Assembly (NCBI RefSeq): GCF_900199455.1
Contig: NZ_FZQR01000001.1
Coordinates: forward strand, 620,001-684,000
Length of the DNA stretch: 64,000 nucleotides
DNA from: Mesorhizobium carmichaelinearum
Lineage (GTDB): Bacteria; Pseudomonadota; Alphaproteobacteria; Rhizobiales; Rhizobiaceae
Reading direction: 5' to 3'
Shown: one piece after another, positions 27,121 to 36,375 of the stretch
How the letters are laid out: the number at the start of each line of letters is the position of its first letter
Numbering within the stretch: position 1 is the stretch's first letter
The notes under the pieces: model-generated
Told to the model about the DNA's origin: nothing
The model's input: only the letters and a program-made list of their open reading frames with translations
Database searches by the model: none
Translations under genes and position numbers: made by a program

Positions 27121-28239
27121 ATGCGTGTTATCCTGGAACGGTCAAATCTCCTGAAGTCGCTCAACCACGTCCACCGTGTGGTCGAACGGCGCAACACGAT
27201 ACCGATCCTGTCCAATGTGCTGCTCAGCGCCGAGGGCGCCAGCCTTGAAATGAAGGCGACCGACCTTGATCTGGAGGTGACGGAAGCGACGCCCGCCAAG
27301 GTCGAGCGCGGCGGGGCGACGACGGTTCCGGCGCATCTGCTCTACGACATCGTGCGCAAGCTCTCGGACGGCGCCGAGGTGATGCTGAAGACGGACGAGG
27401 ACGGCAACGCTATGACGGTGACGTCGGGCCGCTCGAGCTTCCGCCTGCAGTGCCTGCCGCAATCCGACTTTCCCGAGCTTTCGGCTGGATCCTTCTCGCA
27501 TATCTTCCGGCTCGACTCGGTCGCCTTGAAGGGCCTGATCGAGAAGACCCAGTTCGCCATTTCCACCGAGGAGACGCGCTACTATCTCAACGGCATCTAC
27601 CTGCACACGCATGAGGTCGGCGGCAAGCTGAAGCTGCGTTCGGTGGCCACCGACGGCCACCGCCTGGCGCGGGCCGAAATCGACGCGCCGGCGGGTTCGG
27701 AGGGCATGCCGGGCATCATCATTCCGCGCAAGACGGTGAGCGAGCTGCAGAAGCTGGTCGATGATCCGGATGTCGCCGTGACCACCGAGCTGTCCGACAC
27801 CAAGATCCGCTTCACCATCGGCAGCGTGGTCCTGACCTCGAAGCTGATCGACGGCACCTTCCCGGATTATCAACGAGTCATTCCGACTGGCAACGACAAG
27901 AAGCTGATCCTTGACCGCCAGAGCTTTGCCGCGGCGGTCGATCGTGTCTCGACCATTTCCTCCGAACGCGGCCGTGCGGTGAAGCTTTCGATCAGTGAAG
28001 GCCAGGTGACGCTTGCGGTCAACAATCCGGATTCCGGCAGCGCCACCGAGGAACTGGCGGCCGACTATTCGTCCGACCCGATCGAGATCGGCTTCAACGC
28101 CAAATATCTGCTCGACGTGGCCGCTCAGTTGACCGGAACGGAAGCCAAATTCATGCTGGCCGACGCCGGTTCGCCGACGCTGATCCACGACATGGCCGAT
28201 GAGACCGCGCTTTACGTGCTGATGCCGATGCGGGTGTAG
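27121..28239 (+). CDS. dnaN: DNA polymerase III beta clamp
   Basis: A 372-aa sliding clamp with three repeated clamp domains. The N-terminus MRVILERSNLLKSLNHV and the C-terminus ETALYVLMPMRV are typical. The ring tethers the replicase and repair polymerases to DNA. The length matches E. coli (366). The ribosome binding site is weak. recF follows after 84 bases. Confidence 0.97.
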   Translation: MRVILERSNLLKSLNHVHRVVERRNTIPILSNVLLSAEGASLEMKATDLDLEVTEATPAKVERGGATTVPAHLLYDIVRKLSDGAEVMLKTDEDGNAMTVTSGRSSFRLQCLPQSDFPELSAGSFSHIFRLDSVALKGLIEKTQFAISTEETRYYLNGIYLHTHEVGGKLKLRSVATDGHRLARAEIDAPAGSEGMPGIIIPRKTVSELQKLVDDPDVAVTTELSDTKIRFTIGSVVLTSKLIDGTFPDYQRVIPTGNDKKLILDRQSFAAAVDRVSTISSERGRAVKLSISEGQVTLAVNNPDSGSATEELAADYSSDPIEIGFNAKYLLDVAAQLTGTEAKFMLADAGSPTLIHDMADETALYVLMPMRV

Positions 28240-28323
28240 CCGGCGCTGCATCATCGATCCGGCTCTGCGACGGGACCGGCAGCAGGCACAATGGTTGCGG
28301 CGACTTCTACGGGCGGATAGCGG

Positions 28324-29463
28324 TTGCCGGGACAAATCCATATAAGTAAGCTGATACTTACCAATTTCCGCAACTATGCGGCGCTGGCGATCGATCTCGC
28401 CCCGGGCGCCGTGGTGTTTTCCGGCGACAATGGCGCCGGCAAGACCAACCTCCTCGAAGCGATTTCCTTTCTGACGCCCGGGCGCGGCCTGCGCCGTGCC
28501 CCTTACGCCGATGTCGCGCGCGAGGGCGGCGACGGCGGCTTTGCGCTGCACGCCCGGCTCGACGGACCCGACGGCCAGATCGAGATCGGCACGGGGATTT
28601 CGGTTGGCGAGGGCGAAGGCGGGCGGCGGGTTCGCATCAACGGCGCCACCGCCCGATCGGCCGAAGACATGCTGGAATGGTTGCGCGTGGTGTGGCTGAC
28701 GCCGGCCATGGATGCGCTGTTCACCGGGCCGGCCGCAGACCGCCGGCGCTTTCTCGACCGGCTGGTGCTGGCGATCGATCCGGGCCACGGCCAGCGCGCT
28801 CTCGACTACGAAAAGGCGATGCGCGGCCGTAATCGTCTGCTTACCGAGGGCTCGCGGGATGACCGCTGGTTCGAGGCGATCGAGACGCAGATGGCCGAAA
28901 CCGGTGTCGCCATTGCGGCGGCGCGCGCGGAACTGGTGCGCCTGCTCGCCGCCATGATCGACAGGCTGCCCGACACGGGACCGTTCCCGCAGGCCGACAT
29001 CAGCCTTTCGGGCGATCTGGAGGCCGAGGTTTCCACCGCGCCGGCGGTCGATGTCGAGGAGCGGTTCCGCCGGGCGCTTGCCGGTGGCCGTGATCGCGAC
29101 CGTGCCGCGGGACGCACGCTCGAAGGCCCACACCGTTCCGATCTCCTGGTGCGGCACAGGCCCAAGGCGATGCCGGCCGAGCTCTGCTCGACCGGCGAGC
29201 AGAAGGCGCTGCTGGTCGGCATCGTCCTGTCGCATGCCCGGCTGACCGGCGAGATGTCGGGCATGACACCGATCCTGCTGCTCGACGAAATTGCCGCCCA
29301 TCTCGACGGCGGGCGGCGGGCAGCGCTGTTTTCGATCCTGGAGGAATTGAACTGTCAGGCGTTCATGACAGGGACCGATGCGGCGCTGTTTTCCAGCCTC
29401 AAGGGGCGCGCGCAGTTCCTGACGGTCGACCATGGCACGGTTGGGCCAACCGAAGACGCCTGA
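28324..29463 (+). CDS. recF: DNA replication and repair protein RecF (TTG start)
   Basis: A 379-aa SMC-like ATPase: Walker A GDNGAGKT at 34-41, signature STGEQKALLVGI, Walker B PILLLDEIAAHLD. It loads RecA at gaps with RecO and RecR. The start must be TTG at 28324. An in-frame stop lies at 28318-28320, and no ATG occurs before the Walker A, while the N-terminal strand HISKLILTNFRNY is needed. A TTG start implies low expression. A GGGCGGA stretch is the only ribosome-binding candidate. Confidence 0.95.
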   Translation: MPGQIHISKLILTNFRNYAALAIDLAPGAVVFSGDNGAGKTNLLEAISFLTPGRGLRRAPYADVAREGGDGGFALHARLDGPDGQIEIGTGISVGEGEGGRRVRINGATARSAEDMLEWLRVVWLTPAMDALFTGPAADRRRFLDRLVLAIDPGHGQRALDYEKAMRGRNRLLTEGSRDDRWFEAIETQMAETGVAIAAARAELVRLLAAMIDRLPDTGPFPQADISLSGDLEAEVSTAPAVDVEERFRRALAGGRDRDRAAGRTLEGPHRSDLLVRHRPKAMPAELCSTGEQKALLVGIVLSHARLTGEMSGMTPILLLDEIAAHLDGGRRAALFSILEELNCQAFMTGTDAALFSSLKGRAQFLTVDHGTVGPTEDA

Positions 29464-29494
29464 CAAGGTTTTTCGGTCGCTATATGGTCCTGAT

Positions 29495-30247
29495 ATGACC
29501 ACCACACTCACCGCCGACGAGATCGAACGCTATGCCCGCCACATCGTGCTGCCCGAAGTTGGCGGCGCGGGCCAACAAAAGCTCAAGCAAGCCCGGGTTC
29601 TGGTGATCGGCGCTGGTGGGTTGGGTGCGCCGGTGCTCGAATATCTTGCGGCGGCGGGCGTCGGCACACTCGGCATTGTCGATGACGACACCGTGTCGCT
29701 CTCCAATTTGCAGCGCCAGGTCATCCACGGCACCGATACGATCGGCATGCTGAAAACCGAGAGCGCCAAGGCGGCAATCGCCCGCATCAATCCCAACACC
29801 GCAGTGGAGACGCACACATTCCGGCTAAGCGCGGACAACGCCCCTGCCCTCGTCGCCCGCTATGACATCACTGTCGACGGGTCCGACAATTTCGAGACCC
29901 GTTATACGGTGGCCGATGCCTGTGCGAGCGCACACAAACCCCTGGTGCATGCCGCGGTCGGCCGCTTCGATGGCTCAGTGACGGTGCTGAAGCCTTTCGA
30001 GGACGGCAAGGATGGCAAACCGAATCCTGGCTATCGCGACCTCTTTCCCGAAGCCCCGCCGCCGGGCCTGGTGCCGTCCTGCGCCGAGGCCGGGGTGCTT
30101 GGCGCGCTGACCGGCGTTGTCGGCACGCTGCAGGCGATGGAGGCGATCAAGCTGATCACCGGCATCGGCGAGCCGCTGGTCGGCCGACTGCTGCTCTACG
30201 ATGCGCTCGCCGCGCGCTTCGAAACGATCCGCTACGCCAGGCACTGA
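29495..30247 (+). CDS. moeB: MoeB/ThiF/HesA-family adenylyltransferase
   Basis: A 250-aa E1-like enzyme with the nucleotide-binding GAGGLGAP (about 38-45) and DGSDNFETRY. It would adenylate the C-terminal glycine of a ubiquitin-like sulfur carrier such as MoaD or ThiS. PSCAEAGVLGAL is the conserved cysteine region. The zinc-binding CxxC pair of E. coli MoeB is replaced by GYRD, and the C-terminal CxxC is absent because the protein ends RYARH. The zinc site therefore seems lost. MoaD or ThiS partners are not in the window. Confidence 0.85.
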   Translation: MTTTLTADEIERYARHIVLPEVGGAGQQKLKQARVLVIGAGGLGAPVLEYLAAAGVGTLGIVDDDTVSLSNLQRQVIHGTDTIGMLKTESAKAAIARINPNTAVETHTFRLSADNAPALVARYDITVDGSDNFETRYTVADACASAHKPLVHAAVGRFDGSVTVLKPFEDGKDGKPNPGYRDLFPEAPPPGLVPSCAEAGVLGALTGVVGTLQAMEAIKLITGIGEPLVGRLLLYDALAARFETIRYARH

Positions 30248-30249
30248 TC

Positions 30250-30738
30250 TTGAAGCGGACCGTATCCCTCTCCATCGACCGCATTCCGGCTGATTTCGGC
30301 CGCTGGGAGGAGGTGCTTGCGCTGATCATGCGTGCCTTCGCCTTCATGGACGGCCTCATCGACCCGCCGTCCTCGGCTCACCTGCTCACCGTCGACACGT
30401 TGCGCGGCAAGGCTTTGCGCGAGGCCGGTTTCGTGGCCCTCGACGGCGACAGGATCGTCGGCTGCGTCTTTGCTCTTGAGAGGGCCGACGACCTTTATGT
30501 CGGCAAACTCGCCGTCGCCCCGGACTGCCAGGGGCAAGGCATTGGCCGGCGGCTGATGCGGGCGGTCGAAATTCTCGCGCTCGACAGCGGCAAGGCGGCG
30601 CTGGAGCTGCAGACGCGGATCGAGCTCACCGGCAATCACGCCGCCTTTGCCCACCTCGGCTTTCACGAGACCGGCCGGACGGCGCATGAAGGCTACGCCA
30701 GGCCGACCTCTATCACGATGCGCAAGGCTCTTTCGTAA
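30250..30738 (+). CDS. GNAT-family N-acetyltransferase
   Basis: A 162-aa acetyltransferase. The acetyl-CoA-binding motif A is LYVGKLAVAPDCQGQGIGRR (Q/R-x-x-G-x-G/A), followed by a GFHETGR segment. The substrate is unknown. The start appears to be TTG at 30250, 2 bases after the moeB stop, giving a full N-terminal strand. The next in-frame ATG (30328) would cut into the fold. Coupling to moeB is likely. It ends 32 bases before a convergent gene. Confidence 0.75.
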   Translation: MKRTVSLSIDRIPADFGRWEEVLALIMRAFAFMDGLIDPPSSAHLLTVDTLRGKALREAGFVALDGDRIVGCVFALERADDLYVGKLAVAPDCQGQGIGRRLMRAVEILALDSGKAALELQTRIELTGNHAAFAHLGFHETGRTAHEGYARPTSITMRKALS

Positions 30739-30770
30739 GTTTCTTCTTACGTCTGAATAACGGCGGGACG

Positions 30771-31772
30771 TCAGGTTCTGAGCGGCAGTACGCGGTCAGG
30801 CGGTCGGTGGCCGTCAACGAAAGCCCGGATGTTGATGATCACCTTCTCGCCCATGTCGATGCGGCCCTCGAGCGTCGCCGAGCCCATATGCGGCAAAAGC
30901 ACGACCTTGTGCCTGGCGGCGAGCTTGAGCAGCTTGGCATTGAGCGCCGGCTCATGCTCGTAGACGTCGAGGCCGGCGCCGGCGAGCTTGCCGTCCTGGA
31001 TCAGCTTGACCAGCGCATCCTCGTCGATGATGTCGCCGCGCGCGGTGTTGACGATGTAGGCCGTGGGCTGCAGCAGCGCCAACCGTCGCGCCGACAAGAG
31101 ATGAAAGGTCGCCGGCGTCGACGGACAATTGACCGAGATGATGTCCATGCGGGCCAGCATCTGGTCAAGGCTCTCCCAATAGGTCGCCTCCAGCTCGTCC
31201 TCGACCGCCGGCAATACGCGGTGGCGGTTGTGGTAGTGGATGGAAAGGCCGAAGGCCTTGGCCCGCCTGGCAACCGCGGTGCCTATGCGGCCCATGCCGA
31301 CAATGCCGAGCCGCTTGCCCCAGATGCGCCGGCCGAGCATCCAGGTCGGCGACCAGCCGGCCCATTTCTTGTCGCCGGTCAGCACATTGGCGCCTTCCGC
31401 CAGCCGGCGCGGCACCGCCAGCATCAGCGCCATGGTCATGTCGGCGGTGTCTTCGGTCAGCACATTGGGCGTGTTGGTGACGGTGATGCCCTTCTTGGCC
31501 GCCGCCGTCACGTCGATCTTGTCGACACCGTTGCCGAAATTGGCGATCAGCTTGAGGTTGTCGCCGGCCTGGGCGATCAGCGCCGCGTCGATGTGATCAG
31601 TCACCGTCGGCACCAGCACGTCGGCTTCCTTGACCGCCGCAACCAGTTCCGGCTGCGTCATCGGCCGGTCCTCGACATTCAGCCTGGCGTCGAACAGCTC
31701 GCGCATGCGGGTCTCGACCGGGTCGGGCAGCTTTCGCGTGATGACCACGAGAGGCTTCTTTTTGCCTGCCAT
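30771..31772 (-). CDS. D-isomer 2-hydroxyacid dehydrogenase (glyoxylate/hydroxypyruvate reductase type)
   Basis: A 333-aa NAD(P)-dependent dehydrogenase. The Rossmann motif is GIVGMGRIGTAVARRAKAFG. The catalytic triad positions are the arginine in VNTARGD, the glutamate in DVYEHEP and the histidine in LPHMGSAT. It reduces 2-ketoacids such as glyoxylate or hydroxypyruvate. ATG at 31772 has GAGGG 5 bases upstream. Substrate and cofactor choice cannot be read securely. Confidence 0.88.
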   Translation of the reverse strand: MAGKKKPLVVITRKLPDPVETRMRELFDARLNVEDRPMTQPELVAAVKEADVLVPTVTDHIDAALIAQAGDNLKLIANFGNGVDKIDVTAAAKKGITVTNTPNVLTEDTADMTMALMLAVPRRLAEGANVLTGDKKWAGWSPTWMLGRRIWGKRLGIVGMGRIGTAVARRAKAFGLSIHYHNRHRVLPAVEDELEATYWESLDQMLARMDIISVNCPSTPATFHLLSARRLALLQPTAYIVNTARGDIIDEDALVKLIQDGKLAGAGLDVYEHEPALNAKLLKLAARHKVVLLPHMGSATLEGRIDMGEKVIINIRAFVDGHRPPDRVLPLRT

Positions 31773-31920
31773 TGTTTCCCTCGTTGAGACCTCTTTAACC
31801 AAGACCGGCGAAACTGAAAGCCGGTCGCGGTAGCCGATTTACCCATGTAACAAGCGGTGCCGCCGAAGACAAAGAAAAAGGGGCGCCGAGGCCACCGGGC
31901 CGGCGCCGAAAGGAACGAAA

Positions 31921-32481
31921 GTGTCTGGTTTCGCGTCGCTTCGCCTGGCCCTCAGCGCAGCATTGCTCGGCGCTCTCTTCTATTCCCCGCTTGCCGCGGC
32001 GCAGAGCGCGGCCGCACCTGCGCAGAGCGCCGTCACGCTCGGGCCCAGCGGCCTGCCGCTGCCGCGATTCGTCAGCCTGAAATCCGGCCGCGTCAACTCG
32101 CGCGTCGGCCCCGGCGCCAACTACTCGGTCGACTGGATGTATATGAAGGCCGGCCTGCCGATGGAAATCATCCAGGAATTCGACACGTGGCGCCGCGTGC
32201 GCGATGCCGACGGCTCGGAGGGCTGGATCAACCAGTCGCTGCTGTCAGGCCGGCGCACCGCGATCGTCGCGCCCTGGCAGCGCGGCAAGGGTGCCCAGAT
32301 CAATCTTATGAAAAGTCCCGACAAGGATGCCCGTGTGGTGGCGATCGTCGAGCCCGGCGTCATGGGCACGATCAAGTCCTGTGATGGTCAGTGGTGCGAA
32401 ATGACGCTTGACGGCCACACCGGCTGGCTCGCCCAGGCGGCAGTCTGGGGCGCTTATCCCGGCGAGCGGGTCAAGGACTGA
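31921..32481 (+). CDS. periplasmic SH3-domain protein (GTG start)
   Basis: A 186-aa exported protein. The signal peptide is about 1-27 (ending AAA-QS), then two bacterial SH3-like modules: one around RVNSRVGPGANYSVDWMY, the second around NLMKSPDKDARVVAIVEPG. Such domains often bind murein or partner proteins at the envelope. GTG at 31921 has a strong AAAGGA 6 bases upstream, and no ATG precedes the signal peptide. Function unknown. The gene overlaps the end of the convergent DUF4260 gene by 11 bases. Confidence 0.82.
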   Translation: MSGFASLRLALSAALLGALFYSPLAAAQSAAAPAQSAVTLGPSGLPLPRFVSLKSGRVNSRVGPGANYSVDWMYMKAGLPMEIIQEFDTWRRVRDADGSEGWINQSLLSGRRTAIVAPWQRGKGAQINLMKSPDKDARVVAIVEPGVMGTIKSCDGQWCEMTLDGHTGWLAQAAVWGAYPGERVKD

Positions 32482-32851
32482 GGTCGTTCCGCTTGCGCCC
32501 AATACGGCCAAGGTGGGTGTCCTGAAAACCGGTTGACAGCTTCAGGCCGTAGCCCAGCGCACGGTCGATGGCGATGTGGGCGATCCAGATCAGTGCGACC
32601 GCGATCGCGACCGCATTGCCGGGCAGGTGACCAACAAGCAACAGCAGCACCGGTACGATGAGGATGTGCAGGGCATTGTAGGCGATGGCGCCGATGCGCG
32701 GCCCCGCCAGATAACCGAACATCGACAGGTCTGGCGCCAGGATCAGCACTGCGAAGAGCCACCAGGAAACGCCTGACCAAGCGTAGAAGACGACAGCGAC
32801 CGCGGCCACGGCAGCCCATTCGAGCCGGATGATCAGGTCGAGAGGCTTCAT
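32471..32851 (-). CDS. DUF4260 membrane protein
   Basis: A 126-aa protein with about four hydrophobic segments and the DUF4260 pattern DLSMFGYLAGPRIGAIAYN and HIAIDRALGYGLK. Its function is unknown. The stop lies inside the end of the convergent SH3 gene (11-base overlap). It lies 10 bases after the irr stop on the same strand and may be co-transcribed with irr. A role in iron homeostasis would be only a guess from that. Confidence 0.8.
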   Translation of the reverse strand: MKPLDLIIRLEWAAVAAVAVVFYAWSGVSWWLFAVLILAPDLSMFGYLAGPRIGAIAYNALHILIVPVLLLLVGHLPGNAVAIAVALIWIAHIAIDRALGYGLKLSTGFQDTHLGRIGRKRNDLSP

Positions 32852-32861
32852 CCCGGACCGA

Positions 32862-33347
32862 TTATTCGGGCCCGCCAGATTGTTCTGGCCCGGCCGATTG
32901 TTCCGGCCTCGCCGGCCCTTCCTGGCGCTTGGGGCGCAGCCTCACCACGATGTCGACATTGGCGATCTCCATGCCTTCCGGAGGTTCCGGCAGGTTGGAG
33001 ACGGTTACCGGGCCGCTTTCGATATCGAAAATCCGGTTTTCGCCTTCAATGTAGAAATGGTGGTGGTCGGAGGTGTTGGTGTCGAAATAGGTCTTGGCAC
33101 CCTCGACGGCGAGGATGCGCAGCAGTCCCGCCTGGGTGAACTGGTGGAGCGCGTTGTAGACGGTGGCCAGCGACACCGGCACGCCGGCGGCCAGCGCCTC
33201 CTCATGCAATTCCTCGGCCGAGAGATGGCGATCGCCCTTGGCAAAAAGCAGGTCGGCCAGCGCGATGCGCTGCCGCGTCGGCCTCAGGCCGGCTTCACGA
33301 ACCCGCTTGTCCACAGCGACATTTTCCTTCCGGCAGCCCCGGTCCAT
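32862..33347 (-). CDS. irr: iron response regulator Irr (Fur family)
   Basis: A 161-aa Fur-superfamily regulator. The winged helix includes LRPTRQRIALADLLF and SLATVYNALHQF. The HHH motif at 95-97 (NTSDHHHFYIEG) is the haem-binding element of rhizobial Irr. The N-terminal cysteine-proline haem motif of Bradyrhizobium Irr is absent, as in Rhizobium. Irr represses or activates genes under low iron and is inactivated by haem. The ATG at 33347 has GGAAG 5 bases upstream. It is divergent from fabA, a conserved rhizobial arrangement. Confidence 0.93.
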   Translation of the reverse strand: MDRGCRKENVAVDKRVREAGLRPTRQRIALADLLFAKGDRHLSAEELHEEALAAGVPVSLATVYNALHQFTQAGLLRILAVEGAKTYFDTNTSDHHHFYIEGENRIFDIESGPVTVSNLPEPPEGMEIANVDIVVRLRPKRQEGPARPEQSAGPEQSGGPE

Positions 33348-33589
33348 CTGGTCTTCCAAGCTCGCAGTCCCGCTTCAAGACACGCCCAGAATGGCAAAAA
33401 AATGAACGTCTGCCGAAACCGGACCCCTGTTGACATATATTCTGTCGCCCGAATGCGATCAATAGCGCGCATTGACCCGGGCAGACTTGCGGGTTAAGCG
33501 CAAACGCCGGTTTCCGGCCTGAAACAGATTGTGTTAGGACACCAACGACAAGGGCGCGCTACCGCCCGGACGATATGGGGACGAGATTT

Positions 33590-34105
33590 ATGGCGGGTAA
33601 ACCCAGCTACGACTACGAAGAATTGCTGGCCTGCGCCCGCGGCGAGCTGTTCGGAGAGGGCAATGCCCAGTTGCCCTACCCGCCCATGCTGATGTTCGAC
33701 CGTATCACCGAGATCAGCGAGACCGGCGGCGCCTTCGACAAGGGTTTCATCCGTGCGGAGTTCGACATCAAGCCGGACCTGTGGTTCTTTGCCTGCCATT
33801 TCATCGGCAATCCGATCATGCCAGGATGTCTCGGCCTCGACGCCTTGTGGCAGTTGACCGGCTTCTACCTTGGCTGGCTCGGCGAGCCCGGCAAGGGAAT
33901 GGCGCTGTCGACCGGGGAGGTCAAGTTCAAGGGCATGGTCACACCATCGGTCAAGAAGGTCGAATATGGCGTGGATTTCAAGCGCGTGATGCGCGGCCGG
34001 TTGGTTCTGGGCATCGCCGATGGCTGGATGAAGGCGGATGGCGAGCCCATATATGCGGCGACGGACCTGAAGGTCGGTCTGTCCAAGCAGTCGGCGGTCG
34101 CTTGA
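33590..34105 (+). CDS. fabA: 3-hydroxydecanoyl-ACP dehydratase/isomerase FabA
   Basis: A 171-aa hotdog-fold enzyme. H70 ([14 protein letters not shown]) and D84 (LGLDALW) occupy the same positions as in E. coli FabA. It dehydrates hydroxydecanoyl-ACP and isomerises it to the cis-3 form, the entry to unsaturated fatty acids. I take the ATG at 33590 ([13 protein letters not shown]) because it gives the family length; an ATG 15 bases earlier is possible. fabB follows after 49 bases and fabI after that. Confidence 0.96.
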   Translation: MAGKPSYDYEELLACARGELFGEGNAQLPYPPMLMFDRITEISETGGAFDKGFIRAEFDIKPDLWFFACHFIGNPIMPGCLGLDALWQLTGFYLGWLGEPGKGMALSTGEVKFKGMVTPSVKKVEYGVDFKRVMRGRLVLGIADGWMKADGEPIYAATDLKVGLSKQSAVA

Positions 34106-34154
34106 CCGCAGCCTTGGCCTGCCCACTGGCCAGCATCCCTGGAAGGAGTTGCGA

Positions 34155-35375
34155 ATGAGACGTGTCGTAGTCACAGGCCTCGGCATCGTGTCGTCGATCG
34201 GCAACAATGCCAACGAGGTGCAGACCTCGCTGCATGACGCCAGATCCGGCATCAGCTTTTCCGATTCCTTCGCCGAGCATGGCTTCCGCTGCCAGGTCTG
34301 GGGCGCACCGACGCTCGACCCCTCGGCCATGATCGATCGCCGTGCGATGCGCTTCCTGAGCCAAGGCGCTGCCTGGAACCACGTCGCCATGGATCAGGCG
34401 ATCGCCGACGCCGGCCTCGGCGAAAGCGACATCACCAATGAGCGCACCGGCATCGTCATGGGCTCGGGCGGCCCCTCGACCCGCACCATCGTCGAGGCGG
34501 CCGAAACGACGCTGAAGAACGGCAGCCCCAAGCGTATCGGCCCCTTTGCCGTGCCAAAGGCGATGTCGTCGACGGCCTCGGCGACTTTGGCCACCTGGTT
34601 CAAGATCCACGGCGTCAACTACTCGATTTCGTCGGCTTGCTCGACCTCGGCGCATTGCATCGGCAATGGCTACGAGCTGATCCAGTGGGGCAAGCAGGAT
34701 ATCGTCTTTGCCGGTGGCCACGAGGATCTCGACTGGACGATGTCGGACCTGTTCGACGCCATGGGCGCCATGTCGTCGAAGTACAATGACCGGGCATCGG
34801 CGGCTTCGCGCGCCTATGACGTCAATCGCGACGGCTTCGTCATCGCCGGCGGCGCCGGCGTTCTGGTGCTGGAAGAGCTGGAGCATGCCAAGGCGCGTGG
34901 CGCCAAGATCTACGCCGAGATCGTCGGCTACGGGGCGACCTCGGACGGCTACGACATGGTCGCGCCTTCCGGCGAAGGCGCGGTCCGCTGCATGCGCCAG
35001 GCGCTGGCGACTGTGACCACGCCGGTCGACTACATCAACACCCACGGCACTTCGACGCCAGTGGGGGATTCCAAGGAAATGGGCGCCATCCGCGAAGTGT
35101 TCGGCGAGAAGATGCCGTTCATCACCTCGACGAAATCGCTGACTGGCCATTCGCTGGGCGCGGCCGGCGTGCAGGAATCCATCTATTCGATCCTAATGAT
35201 GCAAGGCGGCTTCATCGGCGAAAGCGCCCATATCGAGACACTCGACCCTGAATTCGAGGGTATGCCGATCGTGCGCAAGCGCATCGACAACGCCAAGATC
35301 GACACCGTTTTGTCCAATTCGTTCGGTTTCGGTGGCACCAACGCGACGCTCGTTTTCCAGCGCTACTCCGCATAA
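34155..35375 (+). CDS. fabB: 3-oxoacyl-ACP synthase I (FabB)
   Basis: A 406-aa condensing enzyme with the Cys-His-His triad: C162 (SSACSTSAH), H297 ([11 protein letters not shown]) and H332 ([10 protein letters not shown]), with K327 in STKSL. The length equals E. coli FabB. It elongates the cis-unsaturated product of FabA. AAGGAG lies 6 bases before the ATG. Second gene of fabA-fabB-fabI. Confidence 0.97.
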   Translation: MRRVVVTGLGIVSSIGNNANEVQTSLHDARSGISFSDSFAEHGFRCQVWGAPTLDPSAMIDRRAMRFLSQGAAWNHVAMDQAIADAGLGESDITNERTGIVMGSGGPSTRTIVEAAETTLKNGSPKRIGPFAVPKAMSSTASATLATWFKIHGVNYSISSACSTSAHCIGNGYELIQWGKQDIVFAGGHEDLDWTMSDLFDAMGAMSSKYNDRASAASRAYDVNRDGFVIAGGAGVLVLEELEHAKARGAKIYAEIVGYGATSDGYDMVAPSGEGAVRCMRQALATVTTPVDYINTHGTSTPVGDSKEMGAIREVFGEKMPFITSTKSLTGHSLGAAGVQESIYSILMMQGGFIGESAHIETLDPEFEGMPIVRKRIDNAKIDTVLSNSFGFGGTNATLVFQRYSA

Positions 35376-35406
35376 GGCCAGCGTTTTTCTAAAAGGATTG
35401 CCAGCC

Positions 35407-36210
35407 ATGGACGGACTGATGAAGGGCAAGCGCGGGCTTGTCATGGGTGTTGCCAACGATCATTCGATCGCCTGGGGCATCGCGCAGAAATTGTCCGAAC
35501 ATGGCGCGGAGCTCGCCTTCACCTACCAGGGCGAGGCCTTCGGCCGGCGGGTCAAGCCGCTCGCCGACAGACTGGGCGCCTCGCTGGTCGTTCCCTGCGA
35601 TGTCGAGGACAGCGCTTCGGTCGCCGCCACCTTCGAGACGCTTGGCAAGGAATGGGGCGGACTGGACTTCGTCGTCCATGCCATCGGCTTTTCCGACAAG
35701 AATGAGTTGAAGGGCCTTTACGCCGACACCAGCCGGGACAATTTCGTCCGCACCATGGTGATCTCCTGCTACTCCTTCACGGAAGTGGCCCGCAATGCCG
35801 CGCCGTTGATGACGCAGGGCGGCTCGATGATCACGCTGACCTATGCCGGTTCAGTCCGCGTCATGCCGAACTACAATGTCATGGGCGTCGCCAAGGCCGG
35901 CCTCGAGGCCAGCGTGCGCTACCTTGCCAACGACTACGGTCCGCGCGGCATCCGGGTGAACGGCATCTCGGCGGGACCGGTGCGCACGCTCGCCGGCGCC
36001 GGCATTTCGGACGCCCGCCACATGTTTTCCTACCAGCAGCGCAACTCGCCGCTGCGTCGCACCGTGACCATCGACGAGGTCGGCGGCTCGGCGCTTTATT
36101 TGCTGTCCGACCTCGCCTCCGGCGTCACCGGTGAAATCCATTATGTCGATTCCGGCTATCACATCGTCTCGATGCCGACGCTCGATGAGTTGAAGCAGAC
36201 GGATGGCTAA
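35407..36210 (+). CDS. fabI: enoyl-ACP reductase FabI
   Basis: A 267-aa short-chain dehydrogenase-type reductase. The NADH-binding GVANDHSIAWGIA lies near the N-terminus. Y146, Y156 and K163 align in number with the E. coli FabI active site (TYAGSVRVMPNYNVMGVAK). The tail GEIHYVDSGYHIVSMP is typical. It reduces trans-2-enoyl-ACP in the last step of each elongation cycle and belongs to the triclosan-target family. AAGGA lies 9 bases before the ATG. Confidence 0.97.
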   Translation: MDGLMKGKRGLVMGVANDHSIAWGIAQKLSEHGAELAFTYQGEAFGRRVKPLADRLGASLVVPCDVEDSASVAATFETLGKEWGGLDFVVHAIGFSDKNELKGLYADTSRDNFVRTMVISCYSFTEVARNAAPLMTQGGSMITLTYAGSVRVMPNYNVMGVAKAGLEASVRYLANDYGPRGIRVNGISAGPVRTLAGAGISDARHMFSYQQRNSPLRRTVTIDEVGGSALYLLSDLASGVTGEIHYVDSGYHIVSMPTLDELKQTDG

Positions 36211-36375
36211 CCAGCCCTGAAACGGATCAAGGCGACGCGCTTTGGACAACTGTTTCGGAGAAATGGCGCTTTTCCAGTAACGAAATAATTCTTCTCCAGT
36301 AAAATTGGATGCATTCGCGGAAACTCATTTTAAGAAGATTTCCGCTATAGAGTCCCGCAATCTGGGGACCTTTGA

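Noticed and set aside
27142..29511. A 789-codon open frame on minus across dnaN and recF
   Set aside because: It spans two well-identified plus-strand genes and their gap; it is an antisense shadow.
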